DNA of 34,265 bases from positions 1 to 34,265 of IMG/VR virus record IMGVR_UViG_3300047297_000040. One strand, given 5' to 3'. Each line of letters starts with the position of its first letter. Position 1 is the first letter of the stretch. The notes under the pieces were generated by a model. It searched no databases, had not been told where the DNA came from, and worked only from the letters and a program-made list of their open reading frames with translations. Source of the DNA: a virus. Shown in pieces: positions 11,458-20,282 of this stretch. The position numbers were made by a program, and so were the translations under genes.

Positions 11458-11744
11458 GGAACACCAGCCATCTTTACAGGCGCTTTAAGCAAAGCAATCT
11501 GAGCAGCCAATGCAGACTCAGTAGCGGCTTTATCTACGCTCTCCCAGACCCAATTAAGGACTGTTGCTTCTGTGAGTGAAGCATAGGGAATCGCTGGAGT
11601 ACCTTCAGCCCATGAGACTGTTGCGTAGGCAGAGGCAGAGTGTTCTCCATCTACTGCGGTGCAAGTCCAGTGGGCGCAGTCCACATAACCTGTGGCGACT
11701 ACGCTCTCAAGTGTTGGGGCTTTCCAAGTGTATGTAATAGTCAT
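11448..11744 (-). CDS. DUF7936-like protein next to the tail fibre
   Basis: A 98-residue protein: MTITYTWKAPTLESV, a central beta-rich part ('VDGEHSASAYATVSW') and a C-terminal helix 'VLNWVWESVDKAATESALAAQIALLK' ending in P-W-N. This matches a family (DUF7936-like) commonly encoded beside tail fibres, possibly aiding fibre assembly. It overlaps the short MTKDE-type gene upstream by ATGA and the HNH gene downstream. Confidence 0.7.
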   Translation of the reverse strand: MTITYTWKAPTLESVVATGYVDCAHWTCTAVDGEHSASAYATVSWAEGTPAIPYASLTEATVLNWVWESVDKAATESALAAQIALLKAPVKMAGVPWN

Positions 11745-11914
11745 ATTGTTTCCTTTGTGTTTAAAAATTCTTTGATGGCATTAATGGCTTTATTACTTAA
11801 TTCAACAGACTTATCGTTTATTGTGCAAGTTCCATCTTCTCGGTACGGATGAGTTGATGCAAAAATGCTTTCAAATGCTTCTAAAGCCATTTTTAAAGTT
11901 TCATCTTTAGACAT
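11741..11914 (-). CDS. Short MTKDE-family protein (57 aa)
   Basis: ATG 11914-11912, with AAAAGGAAAAC upstream, to TGA 11743-11741 (ATGA overlap). The product begins MSKDETLKMALEAFESI and ends in an 'AINAIKEFLNTKETI' helix, a third member of the family seen at 36-626 and 9447-9635. No function is known. It lies just after the tail-fibre gene in the transcript. Confidence 0.75.
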   Translation of the reverse strand: MSKDETLKMALEAFESIFASTHPYREDGTCTINDKSVELSNKAINAIKEFLNTKETI

Positions 11915-11926
11915 GATGTTTTCCTT

Positions 11927-13726
11927 TTAAAGATTAGCGGCATCTAAACGAGCCTTGAGTGATTCAATGATTGCTTGTTGTTCTTTAATGGCGGCTGTGA
12001 GAGTTGCCACCAAGAATGAAACATCAATACCTTGATACTGTGGATTGCCTTCAGCATCTACAGCGTCTTTCTCGCCTGTTACAGCATCAGGCACAACCTC
12101 TGCCAACTCATGAGCAATGAAGCCTTGTCCATCAGAGCCGTCTGCGTTCCACTTGTAAGTTACTGGTTTAAGTTGAGCTACTTTTGCCAATGCACCCGTC
12201 ATTGGTGCAATGGTGTTCTTTAGGCGGTAATCGGAGGAAGTGTTGTAGCTTGTGGTAGAGCCGTTGCTTGCAATCTTTCCAACAGTACCATTGCCGTTGA
12301 TAAAATAAATATAGTCGCCTGCACCTGTGTATGAACCAAATGAAAAACGAGTTTGATTTGCGTTTGAGATTTGAACGCCTGAAACAGTGCTACTTGGTGT
12401 ACTCGTAGTACCCACTAGCAAATTACCAGATGAGTCTATACGGGCACGTTCTGCATAAGTGCTGCTACCTGTAGTATAAAAAGATAGGCTGGTGTCTGCG
12501 GTACTTGCATAATTGGTATTTGCTACAACCCCTACGCCATATGCACCAGTTGCGCTGTAAGAGCCAATCCGAAGATGCGTAGATCTGCTTGTAGAGTCAA
12601 ATGCAGTGATGTTGGCTGCGTCCCCCGAGTTCGGGGCCGAGACTGTCAACTTACCAAATGCAGACGTCGTTCCAACCAACAAATTACCACTAGCATCCAG
12701 AGTCATTGCCTGAGTAAAGGTAATGGCGTTTCCTGCTGTGCCTGTGGAGGCTGCGTGCCATTGATGTTCACCAGCAACTTGCTGATACATGGTTGCAGAT
12801 TGAGAAGATGCGGCATATCCCCAAGTACCAACACCTGTATTTTTTGCGTTATTTGTCAATGAAACACGATGGTCATTGGTATTGATTGGTTGTATCCAAA
12901 GAGTCAATAAGTCACTTGCTGGGTCGCCACTAATCTGAAACCCTTTGCCATATCCACCTGTTGTAGGAGTAACTCCTAATCCAAGGTTGCCAGAGGAGTC
13001 GAGGGTTGCAGAGTTAAACCAGCCAGCGCCACCGTTTTGGAAAGTCCAGAACGCAAGCCCGCCAGATGTGTTCAGTTGCAAGTTGGCTGCACTGGTTGTT
13101 GCAGAGTTCGCCAACAACATAGAGGCTTGAACGGAGTTTGACGGCGTTACCGTGCCCCTGATTGCGCCAACAACTTCAAGTTTTTGGCTAGGTGAACTTG
13201 TACCAATACCTAGACCTGTAGAGGTTAGGCGCATTTGTTCGGAGTTGTTGATGCCAAACATCATTGAGCCAGAACGGGTATTAAAACCTAAGTCTGATGC
13301 ACCTCCTGTGTTCAATGTTTGTTTTGCAGTTCCAATGTCCCAAACAGCCGTTCCACTTGAGTAGCCAGAAAAGTAACCACCATTAGTATTTGAACTTTTT
13401 AATGCTAAAAAAAGTCCACCAGAACCAGAATCAGATGTTAGCGTTGTCCCATCAAAAGTAAGCGCAGAGCCACTTGTAACAACTTTAGAGCCGTTTAAAT
13501 AAGTAACACCATTGGCAGTACCTTGATTCAATGTAAGGCTACCAGACGAGCCTATAACCATTGGGTCATTCGATGTACCTGCTTGCCAGTCTTTTAGTTG
13601 TGACATTAGCTCACGGATAGCATCGTTAATGCCACTCGGGCTGCAGCCCTCGGCTATGTTGATGCTGTCAATGTCGGTATTCAGCGCAGGGTTTGCGTTA
13701 AATTCTGAGATTTTTGTCTTGGCCAT
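11927..13726 (-). CDS. Tail fibre/spike protein with S74 self-cleaving chaperone
   Basis: A 599-residue receptor-binding fibre. The N-terminus (MAKTKISEFNANPALNTDIDSINIAEGCSP) is a virion-attachment type; the shaft has repeats of 'LDSSGNLLVGTTS' and 'GIGTSSPSQKLEV' through about residues 165-455. Residues 497-599 (bases 11930-12238) are a Peptidase_S74 intramolecular chaperone: 'SSDYRLKNTIAPMTGAL', 'YKWNADG-DGQGFIAHEL', 'YQGIDVSFLVATLTAAIKEQQ'. The S-D/R-L-K segment carries the Ser-Lys autocleavage site, so the chaperone is probably released after trimer folding. CGGAG precedes the ATG by six bases. Confidence 0.9.
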   Translation of the reverse strand: MAKTKISEFNANPALNTDIDSINIAEGCSPSGINDAIRELMSQLKDWQAGTSNDPMVIGSSGSLTLNQGTANGVTYLNGSKVVTSGSALTFDGTTLTSDSGSGGLFLALKSSNTNGGYFSGYSSGTAVWDIGTAKQTLNTGGASDLGFNTRSGSMMFGINNSEQMRLTSTGLGIGTSSPSQKLEVVGAIRGTVTPSNSVQASMLLANSATTSAANLQLNTSGGLAFWTFQNGGAGWFNSATLDSSGNLGLGVTPTTGGYGKGFQISGDPASDLLTLWIQPINTNDHRVSLTNNAKNTGVGTWGYAASSQSATMYQQVAGEHQWHAASTGTAGNAITFTQAMTLDASGNLLVGTTSAFGKLTVSAPNSGDAANITAFDSTSRSTHLRIGSYSATGAYGVGVVANTNYASTADTSLSFYTTGSSTYAERARIDSSGNLLVGTTSTPSSTVSGVQISNANQTRFSFGSYTGAGDYIYFINGNGTVGKIASNGSTTSYNTSSDYRLKNTIAPMTGALAKVAQLKPVTYKWNADGSDGQGFIAHELAEVVPDAVTGEKDAVDAEGNPQYQGIDVSFLVATLTAAIKEQQAIIESLKARLDAANL

Positions 13727-13729
13727 GTT

Positions 13730-15622
13730 TTACTCCGTTAAACCAAATGCAGCACCATAACCTAAAGCTAGTGCCTTCCGTTGTAATTCTCTGTTAAGAG
13801 GCTCTACAGTCATAACTGATGCTTTTTTCATCAATGAAGCCGCAAGTTTAGGGTCTAGCATTGCATTGACCAACAACTCACGGATGGCATCGTCTGTGCC
13901 GTTATATAACCAGTTCATTGGTGCGGCTACCTTTTGCAAAGCAGGAGGAACATCACCAAACATCTGTTTACCAATAAGCCCACCAATCACATTGGCAGTA
14001 CTCATGTTCTTAAATGTATCTGAACCCATCGGTTTTGTAGCTCTTGGCAATACACCGCTATCTAAGTCTTCAGCAACACGTTTCAAAACCGCTAACTGAG
14101 TGCTAGACAGATTCGTATCTTTTTCTGCCGCACGAATAGCACGAGTAAACGCAGGTTGAGAGATCAGATAGTCATTAACCCTTGATGGGTCAGGAGTTGT
14201 TGAAAGAACCTTGCCCTTAAACTGTTGAGCCGCTTCAAGACGCTCGATGCCTTTGCTAGAAGCCGCATACTTAGCTAAGTAGTCTTTATAGCCAGTAGCA
14301 CCCGCCTCGATAGCATCGTCAACAGCACGAATTACAGACTCCAGTTGAGGTTTAGCGGCTCTGTAAGCACCAGAGGTAGGGCCACCACTCTCAGACTTGT
14401 CCAACAAGCCTTGTGCCTTTGCTCTCAAGTCTTTGCGAATCTCATACAGTTCAGCAGGGCTTGCCGCACGAGCCACATCGTCTTTTGCATCTTTAAGCAC
14501 AGACATAACAGTCTGGCGTTTGCCTACTGGAGAAGCCAGAATGTCATCAATCGTCTTGTTAACTGTCAAAGCAATAGCAGATTGGAATGTATCTGGGTCA
14601 ACAGTAGAGTTGGCAAATGCTTGCTCTCTCAATGGTGCAGTTACTTCATCACGCTTCTTTAAAGCAGATTTAAGTACATCCTCGTCTTTTGCTAAACGAT
14701 TAAGGATAGCCATTTGAGCCTGATTAGCTTCCATGGCTTGTGTAGCAAAACGACCACCAGTTACATCCAAACCTTTGATTGCAGTCTCAGCGTTAATCAA
14801 ACCAAGATCACGGGTAGCTTGTGCTGTAGTAGGCGTATATCCACCAATCTTAGGCGTATAAGTCTCACCCGCTTTAATCGCTTGTTCAGCGTCTGTTGCC
14901 AAATTACGCAATACATTGCCTGTGATAACTTCACGACCTGCTTGGGTAAATGGACGCACAGTTTCTTTTGCTGTTCTAGCTAGGATAGGAGCAGCGCCTA
15001 CTGCACCACCCGCACCAATAGAACCCATCAAAGCGCCTAGTGTCTGACCAACAGGGCCAACATCACTTTCACGAGCCGCACCAGAAGCCAAAGCACCCGC
15101 TGTAGCCGCAGCGCCTTGAGTACCTAAACTCTTAGTAAAGAACTCTTGAGCCGCAGTAGGCAACTTGCTTGCAATAGAGGCGGGGCCAGCAACACCAAAT
15201 CCTGCGCTTGCTACATCTTGCACCACACGCTCTTGAGGTGTTTGTGCAGTCGGCACACCTAACTGAGTCATTAGGTTTTGCAAGCCTTGACTAGATGGTT
15301 GCATGACTTGTCTGCCAGCAATGGTGTTAATCAACCCTGTAAGAGCATCAGCACCAATCGTAGGCAAAGACATAGCGCCAGTAATAGCGGCTCTGCCTGT
15401 CAAACCTAATTGACGACCAAAATCACTAGCACTACCTAATTGCATTTGCTCTGGACGAGGTGAGGTAGTAATTTCCTTAATGGCCTCTTGCCTTGTCATT
15501 TTCTTAGGTGGCTTTGGTTGCTCAGTACCACTAAGAATGGCTAAACCCTCATCAGAGACTTTAGACAAGTCCCCAATTTGCAAAGCCATCAAATCATCGT
15601 CTGACAGTTTTGTTAAATCCAT
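13730..15622 (-). CDS. Large internal virion/DNA-ejection protein candidate
   Basis: A 630-residue protein starting MDLTKLSDDDLMALQIGDL (AAGGAG six bases upstream, in the end of the previous gene). The N-terminus has two similar 'LSDDDLMAL'/'VSDEGLAIL' elements. The middle (about residues 75-215) is Gly/Ala-rich and hydrophobic enough to insert into membranes, and the rest is long helix ('AMEANQAQMAILNRLAKDEDVLKSALKKRDEV'). Size, composition and place between fibre and 15622-16896 resemble ejection proteins of podoviruses (P22 gp16/gp20-like role). This is inference, not a family match. Confidence 0.6.
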   Translation of the reverse strand: MDLTKLSDDDLMALQIGDLSKVSDEGLAILSGTEQPKPPKKMTRQEAIKEITTSPRPEQMQLGSASDFGRQLGLTGRAAITGAMSLPTIGADALTGLINTIAGRQVMQPSSQGLQNLMTQLGVPTAQTPQERVVQDVASAGFGVAGPASIASKLPTAAQEFFTKSLGTQGAAATAGALASGAARESDVGPVGQTLGALMGSIGAGGAVGAAPILARTAKETVRPFTQAGREVITGNVLRNLATDAEQAIKAGETYTPKIGGYTPTTAQATRDLGLINAETAIKGLDVTGGRFATQAMEANQAQMAILNRLAKDEDVLKSALKKRDEVTAPLREQAFANSTVDPDTFQSAIALTVNKTIDDILASPVGKRQTVMSVLKDAKDDVARAASPAELYEIRKDLRAKAQGLLDKSESGGPTSGAYRAAKPQLESVIRAVDDAIEAGATGYKDYLAKYAASSKGIERLEAAQQFKGKVLSTTPDPSRVNDYLISQPAFTRAIRAAEKDTNLSSTQLAVLKRVAEDLDSGVLPRATKPMGSDTFKNMSTANVIGGLIGKQMFGDVPPALQKVAAPMNWLYNGTDDAIRELLVNAMLDPKLAASLMKKASVMTVEPLNRELQRKALALGYGAAFGLTE

Positions 15623-16896
15623 TATCTGCTCCTTCTACGAGCAATCTCAGCTTGAATATCAGCCGCAGTTGGCATACCCATAGGTTTCTCTACAGGGGCA
15701 TTTAATGCCTCTGCTAATGGGTTTAACAACAAAGAACCATTACCGCCCATTTGCTGAGAAATGTTTATATAAGGTGCTTTTTGAGCCTCAAGATTCTTAG
15801 CCTTAGATTCAACCACCTTAGAAGCAACAGCCAACAATCCTGCACGTTCTTCTGGCAACAATGATTGACCATTCAATGCTCTTTGAGCATAGGCTTTGAT
15901 TGATTGAGGAATAGAACGATTGCCAAGAATAGTGGCTTTATCACCCTCTTGAACAGCGCCTGATGGGTCATAAATCTTACCGATTGCATAGATCAATGCG
16001 CCATCAGCGGCTTTGTTTCCTGAGTTTCCTTCTTCTACTGCTGATTTAGCTGCCTTAAATCTATCAGCAACTTCCATTGCTCCTGTGTCTTTAACAACAC
16101 CACGCCAATCTTTAACAATTTCAGATTGTGCTTTTGCAATAGCTGTAGGGTCTTTCAAATCTACTGCTACTTTGGGTGCACCAGCGGCTCGTTTGGCTAA
16201 CTCAAAATCTTGGAAGCTACCTTTAAAACCTTGATCTTGTGCAAACTTATATTCAGCAATTGCGCTAGGTACTGGCTCACGCTTTGGTGCGCCTTGAGCC
16301 ACAGTCTCAACTTTTCCAGTAATCGGATTGACACGGATAAGGTTAGCACCTTCAGCCAATGTAGTTGTTTCACCTGCCATTGACTTTTGTAAATCAAGAG
16401 CAGTTTTCAGTTGAGCCTGACCAGCAGGGCCAAGAGCCATCAATTCTGGTGCTACAGAGCTAAGATCAAATCTAGATGGTTGAGCCGCAATTGCTTGTGA
16501 GTCACCAATGAATCTACCATCTTCCTCAACAGGCATAGACGCTTGACCAGCAACAGCAGGTTGATAGCCACGCAAGAGAAGTTGTCTAGCCATTAACTCT
16601 TGTTTCTTCTGTTGTTCCTCTTGTTGACGCTTACGCAACATCTCTTGCAATTGAGCCTTTTGTAGTTGCTCTTGCAGACCGCCTTGCATAGCTTGTCGAT
16701 AGGCTTGCTGACCTTGCTGTAAGCCTTCTAAAACAGACGATGCACCGCTACCACCTTTGAACAAACGTCCTGCTAGTGCGTATAGTGCTTGGGCTTGTGC
16801 CTCATCACGGCTACGACCAATATCCTCTGGAGACATACCCAGAAGACCCATTGTGTCTTGACCGCTAGTGCCAAATATGTCTAGTAATCCTGCCAT
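15622..16896 (-). CDS. Gln-rich coiled-coil internal virion protein candidate
   Basis: A 424-residue protein. The first ~35 residues are Gly/Met-rich, then 'RDEAQAQALYALAGRLFKGGSGASSVLEGLQQGQQAYRQAMQGGLQEQLQKAQLQEMLRKRQQEEQQKK' forms a long Gln-rich coiled coil (about 31-105). The C-terminal part has 'GLLAVASKVVESKAKNLE', and the end is basic (EIARRRSR). It overlaps the 13730-15622 start by one base (TAATG) and has GGAG upstream. Coiled-coil, Ala/Gln-rich proteins in this position are usually ejected with DNA. No exact family is known to me. Confidence 0.6.
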   Translation of the reverse strand: MAGLLDIFGTSGQDTMGLLGMSPEDIGRSRDEAQAQALYALAGRLFKGGSGASSVLEGLQQGQQAYRQAMQGGLQEQLQKAQLQEMLRKRQQEEQQKKQELMARQLLLRGYQPAVAGQASMPVEEDGRFIGDSQAIAAQPSRFDLSSVAPELMALGPAGQAQLKTALDLQKSMAGETTTLAEGANLIRVNPITGKVETVAQGAPKREPVPSAIAEYKFAQDQGFKGSFQDFELAKRAAGAPKVAVDLKDPTAIAKAQSEIVKDWRGVVKDTGAMEVADRFKAAKSAVEEGNSGNKAADGALIYAIGKIYDPSGAVQEGDKATILGNRSIPQSIKAYAQRALNGQSLLPEERAGLLAVASKVVESKAKNLEAQKAPYINISQQMGGNGSLLLNPLAEALNAPVEKPMGMPTAADIQAEIARRRSR

Positions 16897-16899
16897 GAT

Positions 16900-18462
16900 T
16901 TAATCTCCAGAGCCGCCAGAACCATAGAAAAACGGAGCTAATGACGAGCCAGTAAATCCACCTGATTGTGTTTCGGGGTTGTAAGCACCAGCACCACCAC
17001 TTAACCAGTTACCAATTTGTGATAGCCCTTGAGTGCCACCCAAAGTCTTATAGATACCTGCCGCAGTAGCCGCACCACCTAATAGGTTTTGCCAACCAGA
17101 GGGTTGAGCAGCAGCGCCAGTAGAACCTTGTTGCATCCTACCCAAAGGATTGCCATAAACAGTAGATGTAAAGTTAGCCAAGTTTTGTAGTGGCTGAGTC
17201 TGTTGGTAGTTGAATTTAGCAATATCGGCTTGCTGTTGAGCGCCTGTGTAGCCCTCACGCATTTGACCTGCTTTGAGCATATTCTGAATATCAGCGTAGT
17301 CAGCTTGAGCCATCGCAGGAGCAGCCATCGTAGCCGCTTGCTGACGACCACGCTCATCAGCGTAGTTTTGATAAGCCAGAGTTCCTGCTGTGTCAGCCAA
17401 TGTCTTAGCAAACTGACCGCTTGCACCTTGTTGCATGGTTGACATAGCGCCAGAGCCATAACGACCTGCTTTAGATGCCGCAGAACCAATGTCACCCAAT
17501 GATTGTTTGAACTTAGACTCAGCCGCTTGTGCCGCAGGGTTAAACGCACCTTGGAAGAAAGGGTTTCCACTTAGGTAATTACCCTGAATAGTTCCTTGCA
17601 ATTGGCTCTGAGCCGCACCAGTCAAAGGGCTACCTTTAGATGCTCGTTGCTCAAGGGCTTGCAGACCAGTCTGGGTTTGCTCTGATGGGCTTACATAAGT
17701 CTGACCACCATAGTACTGAGGGCCACCGCCTTGGTACAGCTTCTGAGCTTCTGACAGACCATAGCTGAGATAAGGCTGAATTGTTGGGTCAATGTTTGAT
17801 GTTGTTGCCATAGTAGGACTCGCAGTCGTAGTAGGTGTTGCTACAGGCTCTGGTGTAGGAGCAGGTGTTGGTGCAGCCACAGGTGCGGGTTGTGGTGCGG
17901 GTTGATTAAAAGCAGAAACTTCCTGATAAACAGGCTCACCTGTAGGAGGAGGTGGCGTAGGCGAATATGACTCAGCCACAGGAGGAGCAGCCACAGGCGC
18001 AGGAGGCGGTGTAGGCGCAGGTTGTGGTGTCACCACAGGAGGAGGTGTAGGTTGTGGTGGGGGCGCAGGAGTATCTTGATAAGTGATTTGCTCAATCATG
18101 TTACCCTCTGCGTCCATAGAATAACTTTTTGTAAATGGCGCAGATTGTGGCGCTACAGGCGCATTGCCAGCTAAGAAATTTGGCTGTTGTTCAAGTGGGA
18201 CAAATTGATCGTATTCATTATTTCCATCGCCCATATTCCAAGCAGCAGGAACAGAAACTCGCTGATTCTTTCCGTAAACAGTTTCTAAATCCTTTTCATC
18301 TAGGTACTGTTTTGTGGTACTTGAATTTCCGTCCCATCCTGTACCGCCACCTTCACTAACTAAAACAAAATACCGACCATCTTCGTCTGTTTGAGCAAAC
18401 TGTCCGTTGTATTTCTTTTTACTTATGACATCTTTATCAGCAATAGAAGGATAACCAATCAT
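16900..18462 (-). CDS. Pro-rich structural protein, putative DNA-transfer protein
   Basis: A 520-residue protein starting MIGYPSIADKD at 18462 (GGAG eight bases upstream). The first ~110 residues are a small folded domain ('GQFAQTDEDGRYFVLVSEGGG'). Residues about 130-215 are nearly all Pro/Ala/Val/Gln/Thr (repeated PAP and TPPP units), a stiff linker. The second half is Gln/Ala/Gly-rich with 'YLSYGLSEAQKLYQGGGPQYYGG' and 'YNYADERGRQQAATMAAP'-like helices, a layout common in ejected or tail-internal proteins. It follows a dedicated promoter, 18514-18542. Confidence 0.6.
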   Translation of the reverse strand: MIGYPSIADKDVISKKKYNGQFAQTDEDGRYFVLVSEGGGTGWDGNSSTTKQYLDEKDLETVYGKNQRVSVPAAWNMGDGNNEYDQFVPLEQQPNFLAGNAPVAPQSAPFTKSYSMDAEGNMIEQITYQDTPAPPPQPTPPPVVTPQPAPTPPPAPVAAPPVAESYSPTPPPPTGEPVYQEVSAFNQPAPQPAPVAAPTPAPTPEPVATPTTTASPTMATTSNIDPTIQPYLSYGLSEAQKLYQGGGPQYYGGQTYVSPSEQTQTGLQALEQRASKGSPLTGAAQSQLQGTIQGNYLSGNPFFQGAFNPAAQAAESKFKQSLGDIGSAASKAGRYGSGAMSTMQQGASGQFAKTLADTAGTLAYQNYADERGRQQAATMAAPAMAQADYADIQNMLKAGQMREGYTGAQQQADIAKFNYQQTQPLQNLANFTSTVYGNPLGRMQQGSTGAAAQPSGWQNLLGGAATAAGIYKTLGGTQGLSQIGNWLSGGAGAYNPETQSGGFTGSSLAPFFYGSGGSGD

Positions 18463-18513
18463 CTTTTTTCTCCAAAGAGTTTTGGACTGCAAGACGCGTC
18501 ATCCTTGGACGCA

Positions 18514-18542
18514 ATTATACATAAATTACTAAAATCAACCAA
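18514..18542 (-). promoter_or_regulatory. Late-region sigma70-like promoter
   Basis: Minus strand: TTGGTT (18542-18537), 17-bp spacer, TATAAT (18519-18514, perfect -10). It lies in the 72-base gap before 18462, with its -35 inside the last codons of 18535-18837. The ~45-nt leader contains a short GCGTC/GACGC hairpin. It would give extra transcription of the ejection-protein, fibre and lysis genes. Confidence 0.6.
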
Positions 18543-18837
18543 TAAGTGCATACGCATATTTCATATCAAAGTTATGACTTCCATGGGTCAAAGTAGCAGT
18601 CCCTTGGCCTCTTGAGGAAACATATAAACTAGCAATCTCAGATGCAGCCTTTTCATTTATTGGGCTAAACAGAATAACTGTACTAACACCAATCCTTCTG
18701 TCGTTCAGGGTGGTTGTCGTAGAAGACTGAGTTAGTGTTATTTCACCAGTGTTGTTGGTCTTTCCGTCCATGATGCCACGGACAACCTCTGCTGTCTGAC
18801 GCTGATCTCCACCAAACGGAGGTAGTGTTCTAAACAT
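18535..18837 (-). CDS. Hypothetical tail/neck protein (100 aa)
   Basis: A 100-residue protein beginning MFRTLPPFGGDQRQTAEVVRGIMDGK, then a beta-rich body ('GEITLTQSSTTTTLNDRRIG') and 'ASLYVSSRGQGTATLTHGSHNFDMKYAYALIG'. It overlaps the stop of 18837-20282 by one base (TAATG). The composition and position between stabiliser and ejection proteins point to a small virion protein. I have seen similar proteins in freshwater phage genomes without function. Confidence 0.7.
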   Translation of the reverse strand: MFRTLPPFGGDQRQTAEVVRGIMDGKTNNTGEITLTQSSTTTTLNDRRIGVSTVILFSPINEKAASEIASLYVSSRGQGTATLTHGSHNFDMKYAYALIG

Positions 18838-20282
18838 TATCTAGTCCCCTGACCTTGAATATCAACATCCAAGGCAACAGCAGTTTTCCATTGTCCAGTA
18901 GGAGTTACCTGAAACTGGTGGAAGTTACCATTAGCCCTTAAAGACACTCGATTGTCAGAATCAGCCGCTACAGACGTTCCAAAGATAGCCTGTTCACTCA
19001 AGAGCTTCCTAGAAGCAACAGCAACACTTGCCGAGCCTCCATCAATCAAAGGTCTAGCTAGGGTTACTACTGATCTTCCACCTGCGTTCAAGTCGCCAGT
19101 CACAATGTTGCCAGTAGCGTTTGCTCCGTTATAGGTAACGACATACCTACCATTTGTGCCACCAAGGAAATACTTACCACCCATGTACAGGATAGAGTCC
19201 AAAGATACTGTCAAGGCATCAATGCTTGAACTAATAGAATCCAAGGCTTCTAGCGTTACAGCAGAGGTAGAGGCATCAGAAATGTAGTCAGCGCCAGCAT
19301 CTCCATAAGTCCATTTGCCGTTCTTAAAGTTGTAAATTAACAACTGTCTGTTACCAAAAGTAGTTCTAAAGTTCCAGATAATCAACTTACGAACAGGGTC
19401 AACAGCAGAGGACATGATGTTGAACTGGCTCTCGTCAGCATTGTTAAAGAACCAACGATCTATTTTTTCAGAGCCAATGGCGGTAACTTGTTGACCATCG
19501 CATGAGTAGAAACCATCGTCTGACAAGAAAAAGGTAATGCCTTGAACTTGAGCAATAGAACCCGCAGCGATACAACCCTTACCCCTAGAGATATTGTCAA
19601 ACTGGAAAATGAAAGGTGTGCCGATGTAGCTCATTCGGCTAATACCCTTTTCCATCAGGATAATGCCAAACTCACCACCACGGATGCCCATGATCTGACC
19701 ACCATCAGGAATATCTTGATAGTCAGCTTGGGTTACTTGATCTGCATCCCATTCAGTCTCATCGTTGATACCAGACCAACGAACCCGAGATGGGTAAATG
19801 ACTGAGCTTTCAGTTGTAAACGCTGTCACCACAAAATCACGAACAACAGTCAAATATCTGCAAATTGGCGCAGTAGCCGCTAGGTCTGTGAACCCTGTGG
19901 ATGTACCCAAGGTATATACCTGCATTGGGTCACTATTGTTAGTTCCAATGATCGCATTGCCAAACTGAGTGAATCGGAATCTATCAGCAGAGGCATTAGG
20001 TGTGTAGCCACCAGACTTAGAGACATCGGTTAAAGCACCAACACCAGAAACGCTATAAATCTTGGTAGAACCTGCCGCAAACAACTTAGTGTCGTTAGTA
20101 GGGGTTTTCCCTGCTACAAGTGTAGTAAGGTCTTCTGCCGCTTCAGCAGAGAAAGTAGCCGCAGTAGGAAGTGGGCCATAACCGATAGCCTGAGACACTA
20201 CATTTTTAGCATCCACCAAAGCACCAGAGATGCTTGTTTGGTCAGGCATCCACTCACCAAATGTTAGTTTTGTCGTAGCCAT
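18837..20282 (-). CDS. Phage stabilisation protein (P22 gp10-like tail accessory)
   Basis: A 481-residue, beta-rich protein starting MATTKLTFGEWMPDQTSISGALVDAKNVVSQAIGYGPLP. The pattern 'F--FGN-I-GTN', 'VRDFVVTAF', 'RVRWSGINDETEWD', 'SDDGFYSCDGQQVTAIGSEKIDRWFFN' and 'RKLIIWNF' is typical of the phage stabilisation family, a beta-propeller tail component that closes the portal channel. It contains 'SSSIDALTVSLDSILYMGG' (near 19190-19240), a motif shared with the upstream repeat protein. The start lies in the end of 20264-21154 (19-base overlap). Confidence 0.75.
   Translation of the reverse strand: MATTKLTFGEWMPDQTSISGALVDAKNVVSQAIGYGPLPTAATFSAEAAEDLTTLVAGKTPTNDTKLFAAGSTKIYSVSGVGALTDVSKSGGYTPNASADRFRFTQFGNAIIGTNNSDPMQVYTLGTSTGFTDLAATAPICRYLTVVRDFVVTAFTTESSVIYPSRVRWSGINDETEWDADQVTQADYQDIPDGGQIMGIRGGEFGIILMEKGISRMSYIGTPFIFQFDNISRGKGCIAAGSIAQVQGITFFLSDDGFYSCDGQQVTAIGSEKIDRWFFNNADESQFNIMSSAVDPVRKLIIWNFRTTFGNRQLLIYNFKNGKWTYGDAGADYISDASTSAVTLEALDSISSSIDALTVSLDSILYMGGKYFLGGTNGRYVVTYNGANATGNIVTGDLNAGGRSVVTLARPLIDGGSASVAVASRKLLSEQAIFGTSVAADSDNRVSLRANGNFHQFQVTPTGQWKTAVALDVDIQGQGTR

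Noticed and set aside
12575-15000. Plus-strand frames opposite the tail-fibre and ejection-protein genes
   Set aside because: No start signals, no recognisable domains, entirely antisense to strong minus-strand genes.
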